A stretch of 64,000 bases of DNA from Paraburkholderia kururiensis JCM 10599 = LMG 19447 (GTDB lineage: Bacteria > Pseudomonadota > Gammaproteobacteria > Burkholderiales > Burkholderiaceae): positions 289,501 through 353,500 of the forward strand of contig NZ_RJZE01000003.1 of the NCBI RefSeq assembly GCF_003986935.1. Reading direction: 5' to 3'. The stretch's first letter is position 1, and every line of letters begins with the position of its first letter. Under the pieces are notes generated by a model that had not been told where the DNA came from, ran no database searches, and saw only the letters and a program-made list of their open reading frames with translations. The position numbers and the translations under genes were made by a program. Shown one piece after another: positions 23,101 through 31,838 of this stretch.

Positions 23101-24395
23101 CCTTCCTCGGCGCGCAGCCGCGCCGCAATTTCTTCGGGTTCCACACGAAAGCCGCGAATCTTCACCTGGTCGTCGAGTCGACCGAGAAACGCGAACTCGC
23201 CGCGAGGCAAGCGCCGGCTCTTGTCGCCGGTGCGATAGAGTCGCGCGCCGTGTCCCGCGGAATCGGGCACGAAGCGCTCCGCCGTGAGCGATGGTCGGCC
23301 CAGGAAGCCGTAGGCCACGCTCGCCCCACCGACGCAAAGCTCCCCCGTCACGCCCTTCGGCACCGCGTTGCCGTCCGCATCGATGATGCGCGCTTCCACG
23401 TGCGCGAGCGGCGTGCCGAGCGGCAGTGTTGTCGCACGCCCGGCGTCGCCCGTGTGCGTGAGCACGCCGACCGCCGTTTCGGTAGGCCCGTAGTGATTGA
23501 TCAGCACGCAGCCCGAGCGCAGCAAGGCCACCTGCGCAGCAAGCCTGGCCGGTGCCGCTTCGCCGCCCACCACGAGGCAGCGGCGCGGCAACACCGACGC
23601 AGGCGCATAGCCCTGCATCAACGCATCCAGATGGCTCGGCACGATCTTCAGCAAATCCACCGCATGTGTGTCCATGTAGGTGCCGAAGGCATCGGGGTCG
23701 CCGGCCACGTCGGCGTCGATGGCGTGCAGCGTCCAGCCGTGCCACAGCGCGCCGAAGAGCGCCGTGTGACCCAGGTCCGCGGCAGGCGTCGAAATCCATG
23801 CCGCGCTGGCGATGCCATCGGGCAAGCGCCCGGCGAGGCTGCGCAGATACGCCGCGAGCGCCGCATGGCTCAACACGACGCCTTTGGGCTGCCCGGTCGA
23901 GCCCGAGGTGTAAATGACGTAGGCGGGCCAGACGAAGACGCTGTCGTCGGCGGGCAGCATCGGCGCGACCTGTGTGTCGGCGTCATGTGGAACACGCAGC
24001 GACTGCGCATCGACCAACGGCACACCTTCAGGCCACCACTCGCCCAGCGTCGTGCCGCTGCCCACGATCACGCGCGCGGCGCAGTCCTGCGCCTGCCACC
24101 GCAGGCGCGCCGCAGGCAACGCAGGATCGAGCGGCACGTAGCAGCCGCGCAACCGCCAGACGGCGAGCACACTCGCGACGAATGCGGCACCACGCGGACA
24201 CGCAATGGCCACGCGATCGCCCGGCTGAACGTGCGCATGGGCGAGCTTCGACGCGAGACGGCCGGACCACGCCCACAGGTCCTGCCAGTTGAGCGGCCCA
24301 TCGCGATCCACAACGGCTGTCGCGTGAGGCCGCTCGTTGGCGAATCGCGCAACGCGGGCGGGCAAGAAGTGAAGATCGAATTGATTGGCTTGCAT
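8172..24395 (-). CDS. NRPS, five-module core subunit (Asp-Thr-Thr-X-Gly)
   Basis: A 5407-aa NRPS. Order with rough residues: A1 (15-500), T1 (GGDSI, 549), C2 (640-1080), A2 (1110-1620), T2 (GGHSL, 1667), C3 (1745-2180), A3 (2200-2710), T3 (GGDSI, 2758), C4 (2840-3270), A4 (3290-3810), T4 (GGDSI, 3825), E4 (3885-4320), C5 (4338-4760), A5 (4780-5290), T5 (GGHSL, 5337). Pocket residues read by hand: A1 DLTKVGHVG(K), the Asp code; A2 and A3 DFWNIGMVH(K), the Thr code; A4 DVHRTGLIA(K), not a standard code; A5 DILQLGLIW(K), a Gly code. It begins directly with an A domain, so its first C domain is on the preceding protein. It starts 12 bp after that gene with AAGGA upstream. E4 carries an intact HHxxxDG, so residue 4 should be D. 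Confidence 0.95.
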   Translation of the reverse strand: MQANQFDLHFLPARVARFANERPHATAVVDRDGPLNWQDLWAWSGRLASKLAHAHVQPGDRVAIACPRGAAFVASVLAVWRLRGCYVPLDPALPAARLRWQAQDCAARVIVGSGTTLGEWWPEGVPLVDAQSLRVPHDADTQVAPMLPADDSVFVWPAYVIYTSGSTGQPKGVVLSHAALAAYLRSLAGRLPDGIASAAWISTPAADLGHTALFGALWHGWTLHAIDADVAGDPDAFGTYMDTHAVDLLKIVPSHLDALMQGYAPASVLPRRCLVVGGEAAPARLAAQVALLRSGCVLINHYGPTETAVGVLTHTGDAGRATTLPLGTPLAHVEARIIDADGNAVPKGVTGELCVGGASVAYGFLGRPSLTAERFVPDSAGHGARLYRTGDKSRRLPRGEFAFLGRLDDQVKIRGFRVEPEEIAARLRAEEGVRDAIVIARADEGDGSLKLAAYLTSSAPLDIDAIRARLAAQLPDYMVPSSLQVLAALPLTANGKVDRAALPASCDDATAQRPVRIEPRNESEHALAAIWKQVLKREDIGVSDNFFEIGGDSILSLQIIAKARRAGLKLTPKQMFDYATIEAAARVAIALPADVPMPGAARPPVAGVDERVVASEHNAAEEDEWFAQAGVARDAVEAVYSATPMQQGLLFHGMFAGDPGLYVSQLRLTLANLRVDAMRRAWAIVVARHPVLRTRFVCPPGGEPLQVVERHAALPFDLHPLQAETADAYEAAFQSARASIEARGFDLQAAPLMRVDAFVRPDGAHDVLWTHHHALTDGWSTAQVASEVVRAYAALVDGHEPGMTPDATSGSRYVDYVRWLRRQPDVSAFWRTRLAAFQTSAGLADALGGNAFFDSNRVPRGAAGSSANETRRIVREIGAMDYARAQRAARRAQVTLNTLVQAAWALVLAHFSGRGQVVFGTTVSGRPAELPAAQSIVGLFINSLPLAVDIEPAAPIAAWLAALQRSNAELREVEHTPLASLQQWAGVRGSSLFDSLVVFENYPLDEAIDAKREAVGLRGVDAYSRTHLPLTLVAAPRGTAPQIRGEGLRIEWHWHAAHVSENAVLRLATHFERVLDRMAQRVEASDDARLRDIALDAVTADAGRTSSTFPFEAVTTRIETQARVRPDAVAIRFTGDDGVHVSVTYRELNAWSARIAQGCLRVCAGAGERRIGVAMTRSPALVAAILGVLRSGAAYVPLDPAYPDDRLREIALDAGLDAVLTEPAHMPRFASLLPGVALLDESVLRVQGDASQVDATFAQPHAQQLAYVIYTSGSTGRPKGVGITHADMARLFDATQSRFGFNGQDVWTLFHSYAFDFSVWEIFGALVHGGRLVIVPHWTAREPSAFHALLRCEGVTVLNQTPSAFVQLTQADRDNTLTALRTVIFGGERLEPASIARWAEGAKAKGVLPSLVNMYGITETTVHVTYRLLDDAALEAGRSVIGAPLDDLTLQVLDGDLNRVPVGAVGELYVGGAGLARGYLGRPGLTAERFVPDPYGEPGARLYRSGDVARRLPDGDLEYLGRNDAQVKVRGFRIEPGEIEAALLAHEAVREAAVVVAGGEGTEKRLVAYVVPENGGTGPDVARWQTWLSARLPSHMVPSSYVELERLPLTPNGKLDRRALPVPEFASTSPLSFVAPRDETEAKLAAIWQDVLGVDRVGARDDFFRLGGHSLLAVRAISAMRAVFGDAPTLRALFEHPVLEDFASIVRGTSSAQAEASTLSDKDGDSDEGDSDGARQPIVDYALSAPIPLSASQESLWFIWKLDPRSSAYHVSGALRFDGRLDVDALRAAFAALSVRHPALRMRFGETEGVAHQRVDAGSAAQIRLLDLQRPDASAEEATLTARLSELAREPFDLMAEPPVRATLVRLADNQHVLHLVLHHIVGDDWSVGLLFDDFSRLYRAFAAGRAGERGDATAVAAAAWVTYCDVMQARAAHLTAEREKTQLNWWRTELATDDETAHLLALPFDRIRTDARRAPGARLHIRVPAATTEALRALADKRQATLFMALLAAFDALLYRYTGQRDIRIGVPLAGRDLPGAANVAGFFVNTVVLRTAPHGAMHVGQLIDDVRERLLGAYANQDVPFARVVKALQPERDLARTPLFQVLVNQQQHHDLGSSFGDALNVTVQPTDNGEAQFDLMLNIAHRPDAGLDLAFTYATDVFDASTIERLAHNFAGLLDAWATDPELPLASFELPELRDEPTPRAKACWPEPLDVASRIAMHAAQRGDAIALIDGEHRVTYAQLDAWSRAIAAELKRRGVKAETRVGVAMQRSTALVAALLGVLRSGATYVPLDPSYPRERLAHIVEDARLGPIVADAESLAQHDDLFAWRPVIDAGALRNVVAGIEEARFVRPHAQQLAYVIYTSGSTGRPKGVGITHADMARLFDATQSRFGFNGQDVWTLFHSYAFDFSVWEIFGALVHGGRLVIVPHWTAREPSAFHALLRREGVTVLNQTPSAFVQLTQADRDNTLTALRTVIFGGERLEPASIARWAEGAKAKGVLPSLVNMYGITETTVHVTYRLLDDAALKAGRSVIGAPLDDLTLQVLDADLNRVPVGAVGELYVGGAGLARGYLGRAGLTAERFVPDPYGEPGARLYRSGDVARRLPDGDLEYLGRNDAQVKLRGFRIEPGEIEAVLLAHEAVREAAVVVAGGEGAEKRLVAYVVPESSETGTDIARWQTWLSARLPSHMVPTSYVELERLPLTPNGKLDRRALPAPEATSTTRAVAPSSPDEEALLAVWRNVLRRDDIGVTDNFFVVGGDSILSLQIVAKARDAGLHLTPRMVFEAPTVESLARAARAASPQHARGDAQSAGTGTSYSTDLWRALGLAPEHIEDVYPATPLQSGLLYHSLAAEPGQTAYLNQMRVTLTGTIDGDAMRAAWQAAFERHAVLRTCFAWSHGGEAMQIVHRRLTLPFDMHDWSAAGDYDARLAAWRERDLAAGMALDAAPLMRVALFVRDARTVDLVWTHHHVLLDGWSVASLVGEILRDYRARVAGTSVVFESTAPYRQYVEWIRAAASDAETQAWWRERIAQAFCEDDPATLTASVPAPRVQEAGTHARRQRIDATLASQLQAAARRYEVTLNTLMQGAWAVVLARYGHRRSVAYGTTFSGRPAHVPGIDRMLGLFINTLPVWVEVKADADVGVWLRDLQQAFATLRQYEHTPLAQVQQWAGRSGDALFDSLVVFENYPVDVARDGDGDLEIGAVESVDPTHYPLALAIIPRAQGLALEWSWDGARIDRTTVERLATHYETVLRQLAEDSARRVGELELLTRGSGEAALTRYPFMSLGTALVAQAQRAPSAVAVRCEDESLGYGELDAWSAAVARQLMERGAGAEHRVGLCVRRGPALIAALVGIIRSGAAFVPLDPEYPAARLTQMMQDAGITRVVADAVSAQRMAGVLAGCEVIDVREAGVSGMAPAGGFTAALHPDQLAYVLYTSGSTGRPKGVAVSHGALWTHLQDFLATYGISAADTVLHSSTVNFDVALHETLPALLTGATVEMRGEQPWDLQGLGERLVSRGVTFARIPTALWQQWQRHAPPREALRLRQVTVGGEALPGDALAHWREGPLGDIRLDNLYGPTETTIAALYRRTQDEDTGEVTVPIGRPYPGRTARVLDAFGDGAPVGGLGELCIGGPTVARGYLGRAALTAERFVPDPYGGPGARQYRSGDLCRMRADGTVEFLGRLDQQVKLRGQRIEPGEIEAVLRQCPGVREAAVVVTGEGEKRRLAAYVSGCVSGDVQPDTLQRTLEQKLPGYMVPSSVTVLERLPWMPSGKLDRAALPPPQEVPRGRVGPSNELEALLLSVWCAVLGREDLGVTENFFEAGGDSIQSLQIIAKARQAGLKLTPRQVFEHPTVAALAQRVERLDVQASANLVEDDEPLALTPIQRLFFERYPQGESHWNQAVLLKVRGRLDVPALERAARALAQRHDALRLRFVKREEGWKQVAAHEIDEGVVRSEPLASLSELEAACGRIQASLDIERGPVWRLGYFEMPEGETRLLVAIHHLSVDGVSWRVLLDELQTAYGQAERCEPVTLPAASTSWRTWVRHLLRYAQTEPVQSEASWWQQALSTLDATADLPFRPAAGTRMAHSATLDWTLDAARTRDLLQNASRAYRTRVDELLLAALARALGKWSGAKEVAVELEGHGREDVIDGVDLSRTVGWFTTRFPVALPAAHVAPGDALVAVKTRVRAVPHKGLHWGLLDASRERRRPAVSFNYLGRFDQSLDADSRFTFSAEPAGATHGDGARLDYALDLNGIVTGDTLLLRWRFDPARIDRETVERLVADFDFEVGSLIAHCMAAPPGASASDFPLSGLDDAQLRAFGLRLGSVADIYPATPLQQGLLYHSELAHGQGVYVNQLQLTLAGPFDANALRAAWQAAVARHDALRTRFVRHPDGMLMQVVEREAALPFVVHDWRDIGNAHASDYEARLATWRKTDLAAGIDASQAPLMRVNVFLRPDGRFDLVRTHHHVLTDGWSGARLLSEVFDDYERALGARHEAARVATVPPPYRRYVEWLAKQPDPRDWWLERLAALDDPGTLTASLAAPRESPERAPTKVVTQKAVTQRAVTRLDAALDQRVRRAAQRHRVTLNTLMQGAWAVLLTRLSGKSTVAFGVTVSGRPAALAGAEEVFGLFINSLPVFVRVPGEAAVSDWLAEVQRWNVEMREVEHTPLASLQQWAGRSGDVLFDSLIVFENYPVAARAERVTGSDASRLRVERVDAVERTHYPLTLTILPAKQLELHWGWDSRRLDQAQIAALQRHYLLLLDALAEEGEHAARFIGDVVVQRGAPHAEALPETAWLACHERFAAEAARVPTRIAVRQHGAAVDYATLARWAAAIDARLRASGVAREERVAVCMRRSPALIASMLGVWRSGAAYVPLDPSFPADRLRFMLDDAGITRIIADTEGIERLQDGLDGRIVIDADLPANAESTEPLPARPVTADQLAYVIYTSGSTGRPKGVAVSHGALARLIASVGIAPGLSEHDVLLSVTTSSFDISLLEFCLPLTKGACIELADAQTAGNGEALAALIETSGATAMQATPSGWRLLVEAGWRGPADGRGFAALSGGEVLAPDLAAQLMARGVSLWNLYGPTETTIWSTCARLVPREPVTIGRALHANTLRIVDASGALTLQGGIGELCIGGDNLARGYLGRAALTAERFVPDPWGPPGARMYRTGDLARERREGDIECLGRIDQQVKLRGYRIEPGEIEAALREFDGVSDAAVALVPGVGTAEPRLIGYVVASDGRALPQEWRAMLRARLPAYMVPAAIHVIDALPRTANGKLDRNALARFGDPSADDASWAEPVGEAQTLIAQAFGEVLGIARVGADDDFFAMGGHSLAAVRVIARLSEGLGRKVALAMLFDASTPARLAAALAADAPDAAAADAPRAQAAALQALDGLFDELD
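12239..14685 (-). repeat. 2.45-kb repeat copy 2 (A-T-half E of module 4)
   Basis: Partner of 4207-6653. The A-domain core, T domain and N-terminal E region are near-identical at DNA level, with only a few pocket-lining changes (residue 330 is Ile here and Val in the other copy). The two A domains therefore almost certainly load the same substrate. Confidence 0.9.
16254..17340 (-). repeat. 1.09-kb repeat copy 1 (Thr A domain, module 3)
   Basis: Nearly identical to 19533-20619 at an offset of 3279 bp. It covers the A3-A10 core of the A domain including all pocket residues. The start of each A domain and the flanking T and C domains differ, so the block ends inside the A domain near the A3 motif. 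Confidence 0.88.
19533..20619 (-). repeat. 1.09-kb repeat copy 2 (Thr A domain, module 2)
   Basis: Partner of 16254-17340. Both copies keep the Thr pocket DFWNIGMVH. Differences are isolated single bases, which suggests recent homogenisation between neighbouring modules rather than ancient divergence. Confidence 0.88.
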
Positions 24396-24407
24396 GAGGC
24401 CCAGTCC

Positions 24408-28001
<3,594 letters not shown>

Positions 28002-28192
28002 CCTTTCCTCCTGGGTTTCGCCATGCTTCGCGTCGGGCATGGCAAAAGAGCATGCGAATTCGCACCGCCGCGCGTACCTGCGAGGCACTGGCGGCAGCAC
28101 AACGTCGTCATTGCGGGGGAATGGCGCAGCGTTTCTGCGGAACGCCTGCGTAGGGACTGCTTGATGCTTGCTGGGGTTGCCCGATACCTGCT

Positions 28193-29029
28193 TCAGTACG
28201 CGAAGCTGATGGGCGCTCCGCCGCGTGGATGCGGCACGATGCCCATCGGCACGCCGTAGATTTCGGCAAGCGTCGCTTCTTCGATGATCGTTTGCGCCGC
28301 CCCGCTTGCGAGCAGTGTGCCGCGCTTGAGCGCGATGAGCTCGTCGCAGAAACGCGCCGCCATGTTGACGTCGTGCAGCACCACCACGACGCCCAGCCCA
28401 CGCCGCTGGCTGAGCGTGCGCACGAGATCGAGCACTTCGATCTGATGCGCGATATCGAGCGCCGAGATGGGCTCGTCGAGCAGCAGACATTGGCTGTCCT
28501 GCGCAACCAGCATGGCGATCCACGCGCGTTGCCGCTCGCCGCCCGAGAGGTTGTCCACGAGGCGGTCCGCGAAGTGAGCGATGTCCGTCAATTCCATGGC
28601 TTCGTCCACCCGGTCACGGTCGGTGCCCGTGAAGCGGCCGAGCGCGCCGTGCCACGGGTAGCGACCGAGCGAGACCAGTTCGCGCACGGTCATGCCGTTG
28701 GCGCCGGGCTGCTGTTGCGGCAAATACGCCACGCGTCGCGCAAACGCGCGGTTGTCCCATTCGGGCAGCGCTCGCCCTTCGAACGAGAGCGTGCCGGACG
28801 TAGGCGTCTGCTGACGCGCAAGCAGCTTGAGCAGCGTCGATTTACCCGAGCCGTTGTGACCGATGAGGCCGCATACGCGACCGGCCGGCAACGTCAGCGT
28901 GAGGGGCTGCAAGAGCACGCGTGGGCCCACGGCGAACGATACGTTGTCGAGTACGTACATCGGTTCGCGCTGCGGTTGTCGGGGTTGCCGGGGTTGCCCG
29001 ATGGAGAGAATCGAAGCGTTGACGTTCAT
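28193..29029 (-). CDS. Ferric siderophore ABC transporter, ATPase (FecE/FhuC type)
   Basis: A 278-aa ATPase of the iron-siderophore import family. It shows Walker A GHNGSGKSTLL, the FecE/FhuC-typical YLPQQQP Q-loop, the signature LSGGERQRAWIAMLVAQ, Walker B LLLDEPISALD and the switch His in VVVLHDVN. It normally pairs with FecCD-type permeases and a periplasmic binding protein, and neither is in this window. The ATG overlaps the exporter stop codon by 4 bp (ATGA), so the two are translationally coupled. It probably powers inner-membrane import of the ferric siderophore with a permease encoded elsewhere. Confidence 0.92.
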   Translation of the reverse strand: MNVNASILSIGQPRQPRQPQREPMYVLDNVSFAVGPRVLLQPLTLTLPAGRVCGLIGHNGSGKSTLLKLLARQQTPTSGTLSFEGRALPEWDNRAFARRVAYLPQQQPGANGMTVRELVSLGRYPWHGALGRFTGTDRDRVDEAMELTDIAHFADRLVDNLSGGERQRAWIAMLVAQDSQCLLLDEPISALDIAHQIEVLDLVRTLSQRRGLGVVVVLHDVNMAARFCDELIALKRGTLLASGAAQTIIEEATLAEIYGVPMGIVPHPRGGAPISFAY

Positions 29030-30717
29030 GATGCGGACATTCCAGATTGAGGAGCCACCGCCAGATCGGCGCAATGCATTGCTTCGAGCGGCATGCGCGC
29101 AAGTGCGGCGCCCGGCCCTTCTTCGACGATGCGGCCGAAATCGAGCTTGATGAAGCGGTCGGCAAGCGAGAAATAGCGGTCGTCATGCGTGATGACGAGC
29201 ACGGTCTTGCCCTTCGCCTTCAACCCCGGCAGCAGGCGCCGGTAGAAGACGTCTTTGAACAGCGGGTCCTGGTCGGCGGCCCATTCGTCGAACACATAGA
29301 ACGGCCGGTCCTCCAGGTAAGCGACGAGCAGCGCGAGCCGCTTGCGCTGCCCTTGCGACAACTGGAGCGTGGAGAAAACGCCGTCTTCGACACGCACCTT
29401 GTGGGCAAGCTGAAGCTCCTCCAGCAATTGCTGCGCGAGCGCATCCAGACCTTGCTGCGGCAGGCCCAGCAGGTTCTCGAAAAGGAAGAAGTCGCTGAAC
29501 ACCACCGAGAACTGCTGGCGGTACAGATCGCGTTGCGCCTCCTCCACGGGACTGCCGTCTAGCAGCACGTGGCCACTTTCCGGCACATAAAGGCCGACGA
29601 GCATCTTCGCGAGCGTGGTCTTGCCGCTGCCGTTGCCACCAATCAGAAAGACCACCTCGCCGGGACGAAACGCGAGATCGATTGGACCGAGCGTAAAGAC
29701 CTCGTTCTCCTTCTCGCGGAAATAGCGGTGGGTCGCACCTTGCAGCGCAATCGTGGAGAACGGTTTGACGGCGGCCGGCGCGAGCGATTTTTCGGGCGGC
29801 AGTTCCGCGCTGACCTGTTCGATGCGTTCCAGCGCCACGCGTGCCGAACTGAGGTTCGGTATAGCGGACAGCACCGCCTCGATGGGCATGATCATGTAGA
29901 CGAACACGATGGCGTAGCCCGACATGACGTGCGCGTCCACGCGAATGTGACGCGCAAACACGAAGAGTGTGAGGCCGATGAAGGCGAACAGAATGCAGTT
30001 GCCCCAGCTCGATGCCGCCGCGTAGAGCATATAGCCGCGCGTGCGCTGCACGCGCACCGCTTCGACGTTGGTTTCGAGCGTGTCGTCGATAAAGGCGCGC
30101 TTGCGCTCGCGGTGCAGCTTCAGTTCCTTCGCGCCGTCGAAGAGCGCGCGAAAGTGCTTGACGAGATCGTCCTCGCGCTTGCGCGAGCTACGCAGATGAA
30201 ACATCGCGCGCGTGTGTGCATAACGAAAACCCGCCATGCCGAGCACGATGGAAACAACCGCCACGGCCAGAATGGGCCACGACAGATAACCGAGATAGAC
30301 GAGACAGCCCACGATCACGGCGCTTTGCATCGCGAGCGAAGGCAGGCTCACGAAGAACACGACGATCGTATCCAGGTCTTGCGTGAGCACGGCGAGCGAG
30401 CGCGCCGCGCCCTGCTTTTCCAGATGCGGATACGACGCCTCGCCAATGCGCCGGATGGTGCGCATGCGCAGCGTCGCCTTCGCCTTTTGCCCCAGCCACA
30501 TGAAGAGCGACTGCGCGAGCGTGCGCATGGCCACGACCACGACGCCGACCGCCAGAAACTGCCAGCCAAGGCGCGTGAGCTGCTCGGGCGCCGCACTGAG
30601 CGCCTGATTGACGAGCGCGAGCAGCGCAGCATTGCCGAGGCCGCCCGCGACACTCGCCGCGAGCGCGACGGCCAGCGCCCATCGCGATTTGCTTACCAGA
30701 TGCAGAAGTAAGGACAT
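29026..30717 (-). CDS. Cyclic peptide/siderophore ABC exporter (SyrD/PvdE type)
   Basis: A 563-aa half-transporter with an N-terminal six-helix membrane domain (about residues 1-310) and a C-terminal ATPase (Walker A GGNGSGKTTLAK, a signature of the unusual form LSQGQRKRLALL, Walker B FYVFDEWAADQD). This pattern is that of the cyclic-peptide exporter family containing SyrD and PvdE, not of ordinary lipid flippases. Those relatives move lipopeptides or pyoverdine precursors from cytoplasm to periplasm, so this one should export the finished or acylated siderophore. It lies between the diazeniumdiolate genes and the import ATPase. Confidence 0.93.
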   Translation of the reverse strand: MSLLLHLVSKSRWALAVALAASVAGGLGNAALLALVNQALSAAPEQLTRLGWQFLAVGVVVVAMRTLAQSLFMWLGQKAKATLRMRTIRRIGEASYPHLEKQGAARSLAVLTQDLDTIVVFFVSLPSLAMQSAVIVGCLVYLGYLSWPILAVAVVSIVLGMAGFRYAHTRAMFHLRSSRKREDDLVKHFRALFDGAKELKLHRERKRAFIDDTLETNVEAVRVQRTRGYMLYAAASSWGNCILFAFIGLTLFVFARHIRVDAHVMSGYAIVFVYMIMPIEAVLSAIPNLSSARVALERIEQVSAELPPEKSLAPAAVKPFSTIALQGATHRYFREKENEVFTLGPIDLAFRPGEVVFLIGGNGSGKTTLAKMLVGLYVPESGHVLLDGSPVEEAQRDLYRQQFSVVFSDFFLFENLLGLPQQGLDALAQQLLEELQLAHKVRVEDGVFSTLQLSQGQRKRLALLVAYLEDRPFYVFDEWAADQDPLFKDVFYRRLLPGLKAKGKTVLVITHDDRYFSLADRFIKLDFGRIVEEGPGAALARMPLEAMHCADLAVAPQSGMSAS

Positions 30718-30816
30718 GTATTTCCTTTGATGACGAGAGGTGCGCGGACATGCCGTGGCAACGGCTTCTTGCAGGCGCGGGTGTTCATTGCCGGCCCGCG
30801 TCCGCGCAGCAAGCCC

Positions 30817-31683
30817 TTACGCGTCCTCTTCGCCACGGCCGCTCGTGGTTGCAGAAGCATGTTCGTGTTTGTGTTCGTGCGCCTGCCGCATGCGTTTGAG
30901 AAAGGGGCAACGATCGCCCGCAGGCACGTTCGCGTCCTCGAGAAAATATTGCTTCCATTCGAGATTGCCGGGATCGCCGAAAAAACCCAGATCGGGATGT
31001 GCGGGAATCTCGTCCCACGCATCCAGCCGCTTGCGCACTTCGTTGCGCGCCTCGCGGCCAATAACCTTGTTGGTGATCGTATCGACGAAGACCGAGCGCG
31101 GCTGAAACAGCAGGACCATGCCCGGCCCCAGGTTGCGGCTGCGGCGTGCGCGAAACGAAGGGCACGCGCAGACCACGAACATCTGCACACCGGCATATGA
31201 AAACTCCCATGCTTCTTCCATCGGGTCCGGCTGTTCGTCGGCCTGCGCGTCGGGGTCGACGTCGTGCAGCTGCTGCAGGATGCGCCAGAACAACTCGCGA
31301 TAAGCGCTGTGCGAAAGCGGCTGCACGTCGGGCTCGAAGAACACGGCCAGATTGTTCCTGCGGTACTGCGGTTGAGCCGAGAGCGTCGCGAACGTTTGCA
31401 TCGTCGCGGGCAGTTCGCGCGTGTCTTTGCCGTTGACGAACGAATAGAACATCTCGCCGCGCCGCTCCGCTATCGTGCCGAAAAAGCACGGATACGCCGG
31501 GTCCAGCACCTGTGCGCGCAGCGTCGAATACGATGCGGCGAGCCACTCGGGAATCGACGCCGTAGCGCCCGTTGTGCGCCCTGCGATGACACGGCTGCGC
31601 CAATCGCCTGCATCGAACGCCAGGGGACCCGGGCGGCCGCCCGGCATCTGGCCGAACGCGCCTCCATTGCCTGCTTCCATCAT
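30817..31683 (-). CDS. grbD: YqcI/YcgG-family heme-type N-oxygenase, GrbD-like
   Basis: A 288-aa protein with features of the YqcI/YcgG family: the YSFVNGKDTRELP segment, a Cys/Pro/Ser-rich central strand (FVVCACPSFRARRSRN), and the C-terminal W-x-Q-Y...CPFLKRM motif (near residues 235-260), followed by a His-rich tail (HEHKHEHASA). Known members include GntA-type heme enzymes that N-hydroxylate guanidino amino acids. In gramibactin producers GrbD of this family is required for the diazeniumdiolate group. Its place beside a SznF/GrbE-like gene in an NRPS siderophore locus supports the same role: N-oxygenation of an arginine-derived precursor of graminine. The start has AGGAAG upstream. The gene symbol is by analogy; the exact reaction is inferred. 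Confidence 0.8.
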   Translation of the reverse strand: MMEAGNGGAFGQMPGGRPGPLAFDAGDWRSRVIAGRTTGATASIPEWLAASYSTLRAQVLDPAYPCFFGTIAERRGEMFYSFVNGKDTRELPATMQTFATLSAQPQYRRNNLAVFFEPDVQPLSHSAYRELFWRILQQLHDVDPDAQADEQPDPMEEAWEFSYAGVQMFVVCACPSFRARRSRNLGPGMVLLFQPRSVFVDTITNKVIGREARNEVRKRLDAWDEIPAHPDLGFFGDPGNLEWKQYFLEDANVPAGDRCPFLKRMRQAHEHKHEHASATTSGRGEEDA

Positions 31684-31838
31684 TCGCTTCCTGCTCCACG
31701 TTTGAGCGCGACATGCGCGCGGGCTTTCCCGGGCCTTGGGGCCGGGAACGTCGTTGCTGCAATCGTGGGGAAGCGACGCCTTTCGTCTCGGTATCTTTCA
31801 TGCGGCGCCACGGGTGAGGAAAATGCCCTGCGCGGGCG

